From assembly GCA_013399855.1 (NCBI GenBank), contig VXAY01002913.1, forward strand, positions 503,165 through 567,164: 64,000 nucleotides of DNA, read 5' to 3'. The translations under genes were made by a program, and so were the position numbers. The notes under the pieces were generated by a model. That model had not been told where the DNA came from. It did no database searches and worked only from the letters and a program-made list of their open reading frames with translations. Below are positions 1 through 13,559 of this stretch, piece after piece (the stretch's first letter is position 1; every line of letters begins with the position of its first letter). This stretch comes from Oxyruncus cristatus. Taxonomy: Eukaryota; Chordata; Aves; Passeriformes; Cotingidae.

Positions 1-3000
1 CCAAGGCTAGAAGCCATTTTCCCACGGGATCTCTTGCTGGCTCAACTGCACACATACTCCTCTTGCTCTGGCAATTTTGCTGTCTAACTTCTTTTTGCTG
101 TGGAGTTTCACTGCTCAAGGATGCAGAGGTATAAACTATTTTCCTAAAAGAGTGCCTGGATCTAGTTGTGATGGGGGCACAACCACTTAATCCATCTGTA
201 TCTGTAGGTGTCATAAAAGATCTTGCCCCTCCTTGCAGTCTGTGCTTCCCTCTGTATCCTCAGACAATCGCAACACCGCAGACGCTTGTGTGTGTATGTC
301 TCCCATCATTTCCCAGCTCCTGTGGCAGGCTCAAGGCTGCTGTAAGCAAGGCACACAGGAGCACATGTGTGTGGGATGGGCAGGGTTCCTGGCACTGGGC
401 CTGAATGGGAGCTATCCTCCTTGCTGAACTCTTCAGGTGCAGTGGCTCTGCCCTGCACAGACGAGGGGTCACTGCCACATTCCCATGCTGGCACACCCTC
501 CTGTCTCCCACACCCACCCCACAGCTGCCTCAGCAGCTGCTGAGAGTCTGTGGCTCAGCAGGGTAAAGGGTGGCTCCTCAAAGTCACCCTGAGCTGTCAC
601 CTCATGTTCTGCTGGCCCTTCACAGCTGCACACACATGGATGTCAGCAGGGACTGGTCTCAAGCATCCCTCTGGCCCTGCACACTGTAACTGCTGAAGTG
701 CGAGAGAGAAATCACAGAAGTGTTTTCTTAGTAAGGAACAGGGACTCTCCTCCCCGCAGGGAAGGAGGTCTGGCCACGCTGGAGCCCAGAGGGGTCCGCT
801 CAGGCTGGCAGCACAGGCAGGCAGGCGCTGGCCCTCAAGGCCTGCAGCATTGCAGCTTAAACATCCCCTCAGGAGGGCATAGCTGGACATACCCCTGGGC
901 CTGTCTCTGGACAGCTTTTGGCAGGGTATGGGGAGGAGCCACTTATGAGTGTTTTAGTGTGTGTTTGTTGACCCCAGCCACCAAGGCAGAGAGAAATAAG
1001 TTTACCTGCTTCGCTTTGAAATTGACTCCTGTCACACCATGCCCCAGAGTGACAACTGTCACCCTGAAGCCACAAATGCTTGCTTAAGCAAGACAGTCCT
1101 TGTCCAAATCACTTGCCATGAGCAGCTCTCCCAGTTGAATTAACCATTCTAAGCAGAAGAATTCCTTGTGTGTAGACAGCATGCAAAACACTGCAAAACA
1201 CTACATACTTCATGTTTGGTCCATAACAGAACAGCTGAAACATTTTTACCATGGAGCTGGGGGCAGTGAATAAAGCATCTTTTCTGACATGGAGGTTTTG
1301 CTCTGGCATTAGAGGGCACAAAATGAAGTGTGGCCCCTGTGCAAAGTTTGCATACATGGGATCCATGTGGTACCTCCATTTCTGCTTTACCTTGGAACAA
1401 GAGGAGAACCAGGCCTTAGATTTCCAAGACCAATTCAGAAGTTCCTGCAACTTGATGGGATGCTCTAATATTGCTGTGACATTTTGGGGACTGCAAGTTA
1501 GAGTCCAAAATATGCTTTTGGCATATATCTCCAGGCATTTCTCCAGCCCTATGAAAACCCCATCTATGTTTCCTAAACTTATCTGGATCCTTCCTGGAGG
1601 ACAGGAATACAAAAAAGGGATGTACTGAAAATAAAGCAACAGTAGGAAGTACTGGAGAGTTTGATCTTGGAGAGAGAGCAAAACACCCCAGAGTCCTATA
1701 GCACTTACACTGGGAGGAGAGTTTAATTGATTCCCCAAAACAGGTCTCCATTGACAGTACCAGAGACTTCAGCTGTGGCCGTCCCAGATGTCCTAAAATT
1801 AGAGCAAGGCCCCGTGTAATTTAAAACTAAATATGTGCTTTCTTTTGCAGTCACAGGCTGTTACTTTTTGCCACTCCTCTCCGTGTATTCTGGATGTGCA
1901 TTCAGCTTATGCAATGTATCCAGCAGTGCCTGGGATTTGATGGGCCCATCATGTCTCCAACAATGAGTAATTATACATTTCTGTGGAGACCTCATATTTC
2001 CAGCTTTGTGGCAACAAGCATGATTTATATTTTCCTGATGCCAAAGTAAAATAAGTAGCTACATGAGCTACATATTCTGAAAGTACCAAGAAGGTCTGAA
2101 GATCTGGCTTCTCACCTTCCAAAAATCAAGTTCCCCAGCTCATACAATGTAACAGATCATAGCAAGACCTTGAGATTTCATACCAGAGAGCCTGAACCTT
2201 CCCTAAGTTGCACTGGGGACCTGCTTTGACCCTTCTAAGTGCCCTGAGACCTTTCCAGCTGCTGGCCAAAACACCCTTCAGGTCTTCCCTCGCCATCCTC
2301 TAAATCTAATTGTTTCTGACCAGTGTAAGAGACCCAACAGTCTCCTGTTCTCCATCTCACTGGTGAGAGAGAAGATAGGAAGGGCCCCAGGAGTCTGATC
2401 TCGATCAGACGACTCCACAGCCACAGCAAATCCCCATAAGCACTTGGCCTCTTCCCAGCCTGAGTGACAAGATGGGGACAGAGGTGGCAGCTGCAAAGGG
2501 CCCACTCTTTCTGTGGGAAAGGTTGCAGGGAGAGGGAAAGGTCCTTTTCATGTCAGATTGTGAGAGATAGGAGGGTCGATGGGAATTCAAAGACCTGCTG
2601 TTTGTTCCCTGCCCTTTTCCCATGGCCCAGATGTTAGCTGGCAGCCAAACTGGCACTGTGCTCAGAGTATTTAGGGAGTTAAGTACAACGGCCAGCTGTG
2701 CTGTGGGCCGGCACAGTAGGCTGGGAAAAGACTGGGAACAGAGGGATATTTTTACCTCACTTTTTTGACTACTGCAGTGCCTCCCATGCAGCATGTGAAT
2801 GATCTGACCCTCACCCCTTGAGTGACAAGGAAACAGAAGCATGAGGGACTTGGTATCTTGCAAAGAGCAATGCTGAGTGTGACCAAAAAGCCAGTAACAT
2901 CTGTCCTGCTCCAACCATTGGGCAAATCTGGCCAGTCAGGGTGCTTCAAGTGACAATTTACACATTTCCCTGGCCTCAGCCCTCTGACCAAGCATGAAGC

Positions 3001-3939
3001 TGGTCTGAAGCACATGTACCCTGTGGGTTCCCAGCTCATTGGCAGGTCTGGTGTAATTCACGTGTCTGGCTTGCACATTGACAACATACTACATCAAGCT
3101 GCTGCACCATCTGGGATTTAATTTATCTTTTAATTTATTTTGGTTTTAGAAAGATAAAAGCAACAGTTTATGCTGTAGCACATTAACCCCTTTAGATTCT
3201 TTGCCTTTCTTCACTTAGGCAGTTGTTATTGAGAATGCCATGGTCAGCTGCTCTCCTGGAGAAGGGCCATGGGGCCAAGTACACGGAGAATGGACCAAGC
3301 TACCTACAACAGGACTATTTCATTGGTGTTGCCCACTGTTGTTCAGTAATGGTTCTGGATCAATAGTGAGCAAAAGCTAGAGCATCTGGTGTGGGGGAGA
3401 AGAGACAGACACCAAAGAACATTAAAAGCTAGTTTTAGTTTCCTCTTCAGGGGAAGCTTTCTCCTTCACTACAAATAATTGCTTGTACACCAGAGTCCTG
3501 CCTTCTTGCCCACAGGTACACATAACACACATGCTGCATTCCCCGTCCCCTCCCACATTAGAAGGTGTGCGTGTGCCTGGTTGGTTGTCAGGACACACAC
3601 CCCCAGTAGTGTATGGCAGTACCTGAACAGGTGTGAGAACGCCCAGTGCATGTTTAGCTGAAGGAACAGATATGTGTGGGGAGACCATGCATCGGGCATG
3701 TTTTTCTCCTCCAGTAGCTGCATTCCGGAGGTCTGCCTGTCACAGACATCTTAACATCACCTTAGTGGCTACAGAAAAAAATCTTGGGACTTAAAGAAAG
3801 GTTTTTTGGGATAAGCCTGTCTTTCATCAGGATGATCAGTTGGGTTAGGCATTTGCAACCTGCTTCCCCGAGCTAACAAATGTCCTTGTCCTTAGCTCCA
3901 TACTTAGCTGGGATTTCTCTTTCTTTGTGATGGAGACAG
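1..3939. other. Region without a recognised gene, left of first visible NRIP2 exon
   Basis: I see no exon here that I can support. Open frames on both strands are short, lack family resemblance and overlap one another. If NRIP2 is complete, its first coding exon should lie upstream of 3940, here or left of the window. I searched for a frame resembling the usual NRIP2 N-terminus ending in a phase-0 donor and did not find it. The stretch is therefore either NRIP2 intron 1 or intergenic. No CR1 tail or tandem array was recognised. Confidence 0.4.
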
Positions 3940-6900
3940 CAGCCTCATAGTGTGGTCCAGCGGCGCCTCTTGGAAGGCAATCTGAACAAGCTGCGGGTTC
4001 AGTCTGCATGGGTTCAATCTCCGCTGGCAAAAGACCAGGATGAAAAGGTGGAAAAGGGAGAGAACAGGAGAAAAGAGACTTCACCCCTGCTAATACAGTG
4101 CCAGGTAAGGCAACAAAATGGTGCTGCTGATTTCACAGTGATGGCAAAAGCTCAGAGCTCCAGCTGCCCCCCTCCTAAGGGCCATGCTGAGTTATAAATT
4201 GCAATGCCAGCTGCAGCCAGAGAGAGCAGATTTCATGCATGGCCTCTCCTAGAGTCTGGATTCAGGTCTTTCAAAAGCCAGAGGAAAGCCTTTCTGCTAC
4301 ATGCATTCTAGTTGTCCATATTTGAGGATAAATTGCCTTAATCTCTTTCCTTTGAAGGCCAGCTTTCCCATGATATGGGGTATTTCATAACTGCATAAAG
4401 AAGCAAGGAGTGTCTCCTTATCACTTAAAGACAGGTGTCCCTAGCTGATTTACACTTCATGCATCCAGTCTGGTCTGATTCCCTTGGGTGTCAAAGGACC
4501 TCCTCAGAAAGTGGCTAACTGTGCTCCGAATTAGCATTGCTGCATCTCTTGATGGAAGCAGTATTTTCCACTCCCTTTTCTTCTTATACCTTCCTATATA
4601 GCAGAGCACACTAATCCCTGGCCCCTGTACACATCCAAAAGCTGTGCTCCATGAAAGAGGGTTGCATGGTTGAAGCAGCTCAGTGCCATGCAGATATGAG
4701 ACTCACCAAGATATAGACCTGGTACAGGGTGCATACAAAATACATTTTAAAGCTGTTTTTAATTCAGTTACCTGGCCTAAAAACATCTCCCATGTTAGAC
4801 AGTAAAGGCTACACTTCCAAGAAAAACACACACACCTTTTAAAATTCAGTTGGCACAATAAATTACACCATGAACACAGCATGGTATCAAGTTTCTGAAA
4901 GGTAGCAAGCAAAGCCACTGGCTGGTTTGTTTTGCAGCCTTTACTGTTGCAGTCAGGCATTGCTTACCCTGGGTTTTAGACCTTAATGTAGCTGGGTTAA
5001 CATAACCGTACTTGGGAACAGACTGGTAGGATAAATGGCTTTTTAATGTAATTTTCCCAAATAACTGGAGCCTAGTTTTGATCAAATAAAGGTGTTGCTT
5101 TTTTCTTTAATAATCACTCTTTATTGTTCTGTATGAGGAAATTCAGTGACAAAGGGTGGGGGTTTTGGCCAGGCATGTACTTTGAGCAAGGACAGGCATG
5201 TACAGGTATTGTGTCCCAGGGGCAGTAGCTAAGTCAGCAGCAGGTCCACTAGCGGACCTTTTGTGTCTCTAATGGACTGGAGCCTGGTTGTCACACACAT
5301 TTTATTTTCCCTCATAGAGGAAGGTTAGTGAACATCAGTCAAGGAAATAGGTTTAACACTCCCTGAATTCTGCACAGGCATTTCTCTCTTTTTCTGCCCT
5401 TCTTAAGAGCCAGTCACTGTTTGTCACACTTAATCTTCTTACACTGAAGGAAGAGAAGCTCTCCTCCCCTTCTTTTTAGTCGTGCTGCTTTTGATGTTGT
5501 CATTTGTGAACTTCAAAAAGCCTCTCCTGTCAGTAACAGAACTGTGGCAGGAAATAGGACTGAGGCTGCCAGTTCATTTTAACCGGAGAGGTGAGCTGCT
5601 ATCTTTTGGAGAACTTGATTATGGTGCAGTTTTTGTTAGAAATGGAACACGACCCCAGTGAAGTCTTGTCTCCCTGACAGCACCTCCTGAGAAAAGACAG
5701 TCTACCAGCATAAAGCTGCCATTTACAAGCAGGCAAATACGCTGAAAATTTCAAAGTGCTAACAAATGCATCAACTGACTTGGAACTGAGCTTTCCTGGG
5801 GAATAAGCCCCAATATCTGTAGACTTCAGTGCTACAGGGAGATTCAAGCAAGAAGTGTTTTCACTCCAACAGGTTATAGCTGCCTTGTGCCTAAGGCCTT
5901 TTTAAGTCTCAGAGATCAGAGACAGACCCAGTCTGTAAGAGTTGTACTGCAGAGTCACTCACCCTCCTATTTACTTAGGTGGCTTGCTCACATGGAATTT
6001 TAGCAGAATTGTCCCTTTTTGTGACAGCTTTTGCAAAGCACTTTGGAAAGCTTATCATGACAGGCAGCTGCATCATAAAATCAAGCTGTTATTTTTTTCT
6101 TGTGGGGCTTGTCTCTTGTTTACTTGGAAACAGATGCTGAAAGATTCCAGTGCTGTCCCATCAAGAATGGGTATTAGGCACTAGAGATAGGTGAAACATG
6201 TACTTTGCAGATGGCCGTTACTCCATCTTTTCAAGTTCCTTTACTAAGTCCTGCTCCTCCCTTTTTTTCCACTGAACATAATTCTTATCAATGTCCTTGA
6301 TGACTCTATTTTGTCAGACCTGTAACATATGTGAGACCTGCTGTTACTTCACCACCTCTGGCCTGCCATTAAGGGCCTCTGTGCATAGGGGGCAGAAAAC
6401 ATATGGCAAACACATTTCCTTTTCCCTTTCAAGTGCAAAAGGGTGAAGAAATGAAGTGAGCAAGGCACTGGGGATTATTCCAGTAAGATCAAGCACAGGT
6501 GACTGGGGTGCAAGACATCCAGTCTCTCCCTTTGCTGAATGACACCAGCAGTGACTCTTGTAGTTGTAATATCATGTCATATATCCTTAAAGAACTATAT
6601 AGGAACATAATGTAAGCCCTACACAAAATAAACACCTCTTGATTAGGTTGTGTCTTGGATTCAGGAATCATTTGAATTTGTCAGCTCATCTCAGGGGTAT
6701 TTGTCCTGGGTGCTTCTGTTTCAGACTTCTCCCTCTGGAAGCTCTTCAACTGAGAACAAATGTCTAGCCCTGGAAAATCATTACCTGCAACACGAGAAGA
6801 AGTGCAGAAATGACAAAGGCTGTAGCACATGCCTGGATTCCTTTAACAGCTTTTGTCATATCAATTATTGGTCTGCTGATAAAGTCCATGGGGGGTTTTT

Positions 6901-9900
6901 GAACAAATTCACTAATTATGCATCTCTTGGCTGGAACACAGTCAAGGTAAAGCCCGTAGTAACAGATAAGTGTCTGGACAATCAAATACAAACAAAAGAA
7001 GACAAATTCAAAAAAAAGTCTTTGACACAGGTTTGCAGAGCACTGTGGAGACCACCATTGCCTTGGATAAGTCTCCTGCCTTCTGACTACTGCCTAAAAC
7101 ACCACATCTTTGGCTGTGTTGCTCAGAAAGTTGGAGGAGTGAGTATGCCCATTTTGAGCCCACAGTAATTACCTGTTGTTGTTTTTTCTAGTGCCAAGGT
7201 CAGGTATTGAAAGCGACTGTTAACACTGGCTGTCTACCAAACCTCATCTCCAAGAGCTGTTTAAACCAGCTGGGGTAAGTCTTTGCACAGTAGAAGAGGA
7301 GAGATGGCTAGAAGAAAATCTGTGGCAAGAACCTAGGCACTCTTGACTCCCAGCCCCAATGATAAATACTAGCAGCTTTGCACGTGCACATGGCTGTTTA
7401 GAAGGTGCAGAAGGTGGGATACAGGGCAAGGCACCAGGAGCACTGGCAAAATTGTGTGCAGATCCCAGACTGGGAGGCAGAGCTGTGTCATTCTGTGTGT
7501 GTGTAGTGCAAGGCAAAGCTACCCAGCTGATGGCTAGTGGTGAGGTTTTGCTTATTGAATCTGCCTCCAGACATACTGACTGTGTGAAAGAGATTCCTCT
7601 TCTTGTGGGCCTGTTCCCAATGAGAACAAGAAGAACTGGCATCAGTGGGAAGTCCTGTTTTTCCTACTCTTCCTCCACTTGAGGCAATAACACCTCTTGT
7701 GTCCCACAGGCTGGAAGAAGTGTCTGCCACGGACTGCGGAGACCTCTCTCTTCCCATCCCCAGCGTTGTTGGTCGAGTAGAACATATGGAGTTGCAATTT
7801 GGCCCGGAGACAGTGCTGTGTTCAGCACTGGTTGTAGGTGAGAGTGCCAGCCCCTCATCTCCCCTGTTTTTCCTGTGTCTCTCTTGCCCAGCCAAGGGCA
7901 TTTAGAAGGACCTTTAAGAAGAGTGTAACATGGTGGGAGGTTGGTGATGGGGTCACTTCCACTGCTGGTCAGCATCATTATGTGCTGTGAATATCCTCAA
8001 TCTAACCAAATGCAAAGGGCAGAGAAGAGAGAAGACATTGAAAGTGGGGAGAAATTATGTGCTTTTTGGTCTTAACAAAGGATGTGGAAAATTCTCATTT
8101 ACATTCTAAAATGGACATTTCTTAAAATTATGCAGGTTTGATTAGTCCTCTGGTGCCCTATGTTCTATTGAATGGGCACTTGTATCTCTGGCTGGAAGTC
8201 ATCAGAGAAGGCAACAGAGGGTACAGCTTATTCCCCAGAGTGTTTCTCTGTGTACTCATCTGCTTCTGCTGCAGGGAGCACCCCTGAAAGAACCTGGTAG
8301 CCACAGAGTGCTCAGTCTCCCTCAGTGTCCTGAAGCAGGACCCTTTGAAGGAAGGAGCCCTAGTACACAAGGCCAAGTCAGCAGGCACTGAGGCACACCC
8401 AGAAAACAGCAGAAAGGCTGCATGTTCTGCATTCACATCAAGCTGTGCACATGCTGAAAACAACTTAGTTGTCTTTCCCCCCCCTGTTCTTTATCCCTAT
8501 TAATCTTCCAGTTTTTCTCTCTTGCTTTTATCTGTTTCCTCATCTTTGATGAGTACTATTCATCTTCCAAGGCCTTCCTTGCTCCCTCTTTTCATGCCCA
8601 CTCTTTCCACATTCCTAGGAATCTAGAAAGAGCTTCCTCCTCTTATACACTCAAGCTCACTCTTCTCTTCTGGTTTTCCTTGTACTAATTCTTGTCCTTC
8701 AGGGAGAATCTGTATTATCATCACAGGTGAATTTAGCCCAGTAGCACCTGTCCATTTTGCTGGGATGTGGAGATGGCTGCCTGGAAGGAGAAGAATTGCT
8801 ACCCTTGTGTCTTATATCTCCCTGTGCACACAGGGCTCTTGCTTATGTCGTTATAAATAAATTATAAACTACGGTCACTGGTTACAGGGCAAGCAGGTAT
8901 TCAGGAGACATGAGAAGTGTTAATGATGTTACTGGTGGCCCCTGATTCCTGCAGACTCCAGGACCCGGAAATTCCTCCTTAGTTGCCACTTAAGTCCAGA
9001 TGGGTCACTCTAAGATGCAGAAGGTCACTCCCACCCAGTCCAATGCATTTTCTTAGTGGCAGGTTTGGGTTGTAGCAAGGCTGAACATATATTCCAAAGA
9101 GGCACACAGAGAAAGGACAGAGACAGGGCCAGCCACAGAGATCACCACATGCAGAGTAGTGCCTTTACCGGCAGGCACATAAATACCAGCACAGATAGCC
9201 TACTCCTGATCCTGCTCTCCAGCTGACCAGGACTGAAGTTCACCAGCAGAAGTTCACAGATCCTCATTCTCTAGATTCACAAGCACACTTACATTCACAG
9301 AGTCTTCAAATAACAGCACAGCTTCTAGATCTGTTTTATATCCATGTCTGGACCATAGGCCCCCTATCTAGCCACTGACCCAGACCCTTGAGTACAAAAC
9401 CACGAGCTCATAGGACCAAATTCACCGGGGAAATATAAACACACCCAAGTCTTTCTCGTTAGTGGCATTTAGACCTCTCATAGTCATGCCCCGTCCTCTT
9501 CAGTTGCTGACTTATAAACCTAAGGCCCTTGTGACCCCGGTCAGAGCTGGTAGCCAGAACTCTCTTGCATGCTGAGCTCTCCAGTTGCTGGCACTGAGAC
9601 CTACAAGCTCTGTGATCCACAGTCTTTATTCAGTTACTGGAACTCAGACCTTGCAGCACACATCGTAAGCCCTCTATTGCTGGCACTCAGGTGTATAAAC
9701 TCTAGGGCACCCAGACTTATCTTGCACACTGGTGTCTCTGCTTGCTGGCACCTGTGAGCTATGTCCTTTTCTCCAGTTGCTGATACACACCTATGAGCCC
9801 TATGGCCTATAGGCCCTTCAGTTACTGGCACCTCCCTTGCCAGTCCCTTAAGTTAGTGACATCTACAGCTATTTAGCCTTTAACCCATGGCATCTTCTAC

Positions 9901-11562
9901 ACTTGCTGACACTGGAGACTTGCAGCAGTCAAATGTAGGATAGAGAAGTTACACAGAAAAAAAAATTACTTAATAAAATTTTCTAATAAGATTGGATAGA
10001 TTGGAGCCATTAGGTGCAGGGTTTGGTCAGACAAGTGGACTGACCACCAGCCTCATTGCATGTGACTGCCCCCTTATCCCTCCTCCTCTCCAGTTTTCCA
10101 TGCTTGTTCTTCCCTGATTCACTATGCTGCTTGCCTTCTCCTGCCTTTGGTCCTTCTGTTACACAACCCAAAGTAAGTTTTATGGGATCCCACAAGCCCT
10201 TTCTGACATCTCATATTAAGTTTCAAACAATCCCACACCCCCACTCAAACATCTCGTAATAGTCAAGATAATCATGGTTTCTTCCTCTTATCAGCAACAA
10301 AGTTAATTTTGACCATCTTCAGGACTGTGCCTAAATAGCTCATCTAATGGCTTATCAGTCAGTGCCAGAAGAGGGCTGATTTATTATTGCCACTGTTACC
10401 ACCTGCTTGTTAGTGTTTAACTCATCGTTTTCCTCATTGTTTACTATCTACTTTATACTGAAGAGACCATAACCGCGTAAGTTTATGAAACAGATGTTCT
10501 CGTGTTCCATATCCTCTTATAGAAGAAACACTCTTTGTTTAGATGGGCAGTATTGTATAATCCTAAGTCTGTGTCTTCTCTCTTCTCAGATGATGAAATG
10601 CTGGAGTTTTGCATTGGTCTCCAGACTCTGTGGTCTCTCAAGGTAAGGAACAGCTCCTTCCTTATTTGTAGGGCTCCTCTCAAGAAGTTCTCTGAGATTT
10701 GGTTGCTGTTAGCATCCAAAATACTTACATTCAGGTCTTTAAGGGCAATGCTTGTCACACAGCTGCCTCACCGGCTGCAGTACGTGCTGAGTCACTGATT
10801 CCTTTCCACTCCCTCTTAAGGGTTTTAAGACAGGAAACTCCTAATAGGATACTGTAACATCTCCCATTCTTTGTACTCCTGACCGTACAAGTTGCAAACA
10901 GGAAGAAGAAACTGAAGAAGAGACAAGAAAAGGTAGTGCACTAAATCTGTCACGAGATATGTGTCACCTCTTGAAGGCAGTATGAACACGCTCTACTTTT
11001 GCTTTAAGCCAAATGAAGCTGTATAATCATATTCAGTGTCCAACACTAGCTAGCCATGAGTGGAAAGAGTCCTCTCCTTTTATCAGCTCGGCTAAGGGTC
11101 AATGCTCTGTTGAGCCTGATTCCTGGGTGGCTCAGAATATGGCTGCAGCAACCTGGCTCCTGCCTGTCACATATTTGTAGCCACATGTCAGACTCAAAAA
11201 ACAAGAAGAGCATGGGGCTGAATGGCTGAGTAGTGTGAGGACGTCAGTTCAGAGGGAATCATAGGAAGAAGGGAGGGGAATGGCCCTGTGAAGGGTTTGG
11301 AGAGGAATCCATTGCAGGAAACAGGACCAAGGAGGCAGCATGGGAAACACAGAGGGAAACTAAGGTCTCTCCAAAACCAAAGTGGTGTTACAGGTTTTCC
11401 CCAGTCACAAACATCATGAGATTTGTGATCTGAAATGTCCAGCAAGTAACTGGCTCTCCTCTTCTTTAGTGTTGCATCGACTTGGAGGAGGGAGTCCTGA
11501 GATTTAAAGCACTGAGTCAAGAGCTGCCTTTTCTACGTGCCTCTGAAGAGCCTGGTCAGTGA
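3940..11562 (+). CDS. NRIP2: Nuclear receptor-interacting protein 2 (NRIP2), 3' five coding exons; 5' end not found
   Basis: Coding exons read as 3940-4104, 7192-7274, 7710-7837, 10590-10642 and 11470-11562. They join in phase with GT-AG borders to 173 codons plus TGA. The first visible exon opens QPHSVVQRRLLEGN and ends LLIQCQ. The second carries TVNTGCLPNLISKSCL, the region matching the retroviral aspartyl-protease-like motif. The third has PSVVGRVEHMELQFGPE, the fourth FCIGLQTLWSLK, and the last ends in FLRASEEPGQ. This order matches the NRIP2/NRIP3 family, whose members bind nuclear receptors and dampen their transcriptional activity; the C-terminal EPGQ favours NRIP2. The start of the first exon is uncertain (3940, 3943 or 3951) because several AGs lie together. 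The N-terminal exon is missing, so the entry is partial. The motif Asp is replaced by Asn (7222-7224). The gene converges on ITFG2. Confidence 0.85.
9340..9925. repeat. Degenerate tandem repeat in NRIP2 intron
   Basis: A motif close to CAGTTGCTGGCACT recurs with variants at about 9501, 9582, 9631, 9675, 9740, 9772, 9820, 9850 and 9902. It is often followed by a phrase like CCTATAAGCCCTGTGG. Spacing varies from roughly 30 to 80 bases, so this is an eroded minisatellite rather than a clean array. It lies in the intron between 7837 and 10590. It is not a CR1 that I recognise. Its origin, possibly the inside of an old LTR element, is unknown. Confidence 0.5.
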
Positions 11563-13559
11563 CTGGCTGTGTTCCCCATGTCTGGGGCTGAGGAGACTTG
11601 CTGCGTTGTAAGAGAGATGAGGATGAGGCTCACATGCCCCGAACCTTGCTGACTTCTAGGCTGAGGCATTCACTGGGGAGTGAGAAAAGGCAAGTGGGTG
11701 CTGTAAGCTGTTGTTACTGTGAGTGCCTCAACTTCAGAGATGTCCCTCCTTCCAGTGGACCCTCTCGCTTGTCCCAGTGTGCCGAGCGGGCATTTTGTTC
11801 TTGCTTTTCTATTTGTCCCTAGTCACTCCCATTTCTGTTTCTGTAGGAAATTTACCCTATCCCTTTAATGACTACAATACCCTCTGTTCATGACTCAAGA
11901 GAGTCTCTGTGAACAATCTCCAGTTGTTTTGTGGACAAGAGGATGGCGTTTCTCCAAAAACCTCCAAAGATTGCCATGAATGTTTCCCCTCTCTTTGCCT
12001 CAATGTGAGTGGATATTCGCCCTGTTTCTTTGTGGGAGAGGCCCTGTTCCCCTTGCCTGTACTCTGGGAAGCTGGAATTTCTAACTTTTTCCTGGCTCAG
12101 AGCAGAACAGAAGTATTTTCTTGGGAAAATCCTGCAGCAACAACATTAGAGTTCTCAATTCAGAGAAACCTTTGTAGAAATGCTGAGTGTAGATGCCTAA
12201 AGTACACACAGGGGCTTGGGCTTTGCCACTGCATCCTTGGGCACTAAGCTATATTATATGCATGGCAATGCTTATCATCTCTTGGTGTCGTACATAGTAG
12301 CCAGACTTGCAGACCCTGTTCTTCCAACCAGGCCTTTCCTCTCTGCACTCCAGCTGCTAGAGCTACATTGTTACCTCTGCTGTTTCATCAGAGATCCACT
12401 TGTTCACTTAAAGTGCTGCAGTGAATTACAGCACCAAGTCTTCTGCGCTGTCACTTCCTTTCTTTCAACTTGAAATCCAGCGACTGAACACAGACACATC
12501 ATCAGCCTCAAGCCCTGGCACCACACAGCCCACCAACTGTGCTACTCTTGCACAAAAGAAGAACTTGACTTCCTTGCAGTACCTGCTCAGGTCAGATAAC
12601 TGTGAACTCATCTGGGGTGTCAAGGGTGATTATTAAGTCACTTAACTGTGTTTTTTTTAAAAAAATTCCATCCTTGAGTGTAGCTGTATTATAAATACAT
12701 GGTCTATTCTTTACTAGCTCAAGGAAAGATGCACTAGATCAGGGCTTGTTCTGTGCCTCGTGACTACTATCCACACTCTGCACAATGTACCTTTTTCCAC
12801 CCTTAGAATGTCATGACATCCCAATTTTGCCTCTTTCTGGATTAAACACTGCTGACTCTCTTCCTTTCTTATCACGCTGTTTGTGTTGCATTTCTCAATG
12901 AAGTTGTGTATGCATTTTTGCTTTTTTTTCTGTTAGTTCTTTCCAAAGTCAGATGCTGTATGCCATAGTTTAACACATGCAAAGCACAGCAGAGTACAGC
13001 CTAGCTGATATGATTTGGGATTCACTTACCAGGGTTAGTTGGTATGAGTACCATCTGCTCCTCCTACATGGAGCATAAGACTATCAACTTTTACTGTTAG
13101 TCATCACATCTTACATCTTCTGATCTGTTCCATGACTTCTTTTCCACTCTTCTAGTTGTGCATCAGTATTTCTGCACAAACTGCTTTCCACGAATCTCCC
13201 GAACGGCACCAACAGTTCTCTCATTCAGCCAGGAAACATGCCTACTTGATGAGCCTGTCTTCCAAAGTACCTGGGTTTGTACCACTTGCATGGCCGACTG
13301 GCTTCTCAAACCCAGGGGTCTTGATGGCAGTTCAGACTTGTACTAAACCATCCTGTGTGTCAGCTGGAAGCTATGTCGTACCTGGGTCAACTGCTGAAAA
13401 AACCCCTTGTTTCTGGTAGATGAAACACCTGTTCCTATATGCAGCAATTCACCCAACAACTCTCCTTGCCCTCTAAAACTGGCATGTGGAACAAGGCAAA
13501 TAATCTCTTAATTACCTGATAAATACTGTATCCATTAAATTCTTATTAAAAAAAAAAGC
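11563..13559. other. NRIP2 3' flank / probable 3' UTR
   Basis: This stretch follows the NRIP2 stop codon and contains no further recognisable exon. No AATAAA is seen on the plus strand here. An ATTAAA at about 12841 is followed roughly 40-50 bases later by a GT-rich stretch, making it the best poly(A) candidate. Short frames such as those at 11598-11822, 11909-12247 and 13156-13419 show no family features. A run of T then A lies near 12650, and a short A-run near 13547 directly precedes the telomere-like block. Confidence 0.35.
12841..12846 (+). promoter_or_regulatory. Candidate NRIP2 poly(A) signal (ATTAAA)
   Basis: This is the common variant poly(A) hexamer, about 1.28 kb after the NRIP2 stop. 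A GT-rich segment near 12880 could serve as the downstream element. No canonical AATAAA occurs on this strand between the stop and here. Transcript data would be needed to confirm it. Confidence 0.3.

Noticed and set aside
1109..1738. 209-codon minus frame
   Set aside because: It is the longest frame in the left flank, but the residues show no family features, the opposite strand is also open over much of it, and no splice context or neighbouring exon was found.
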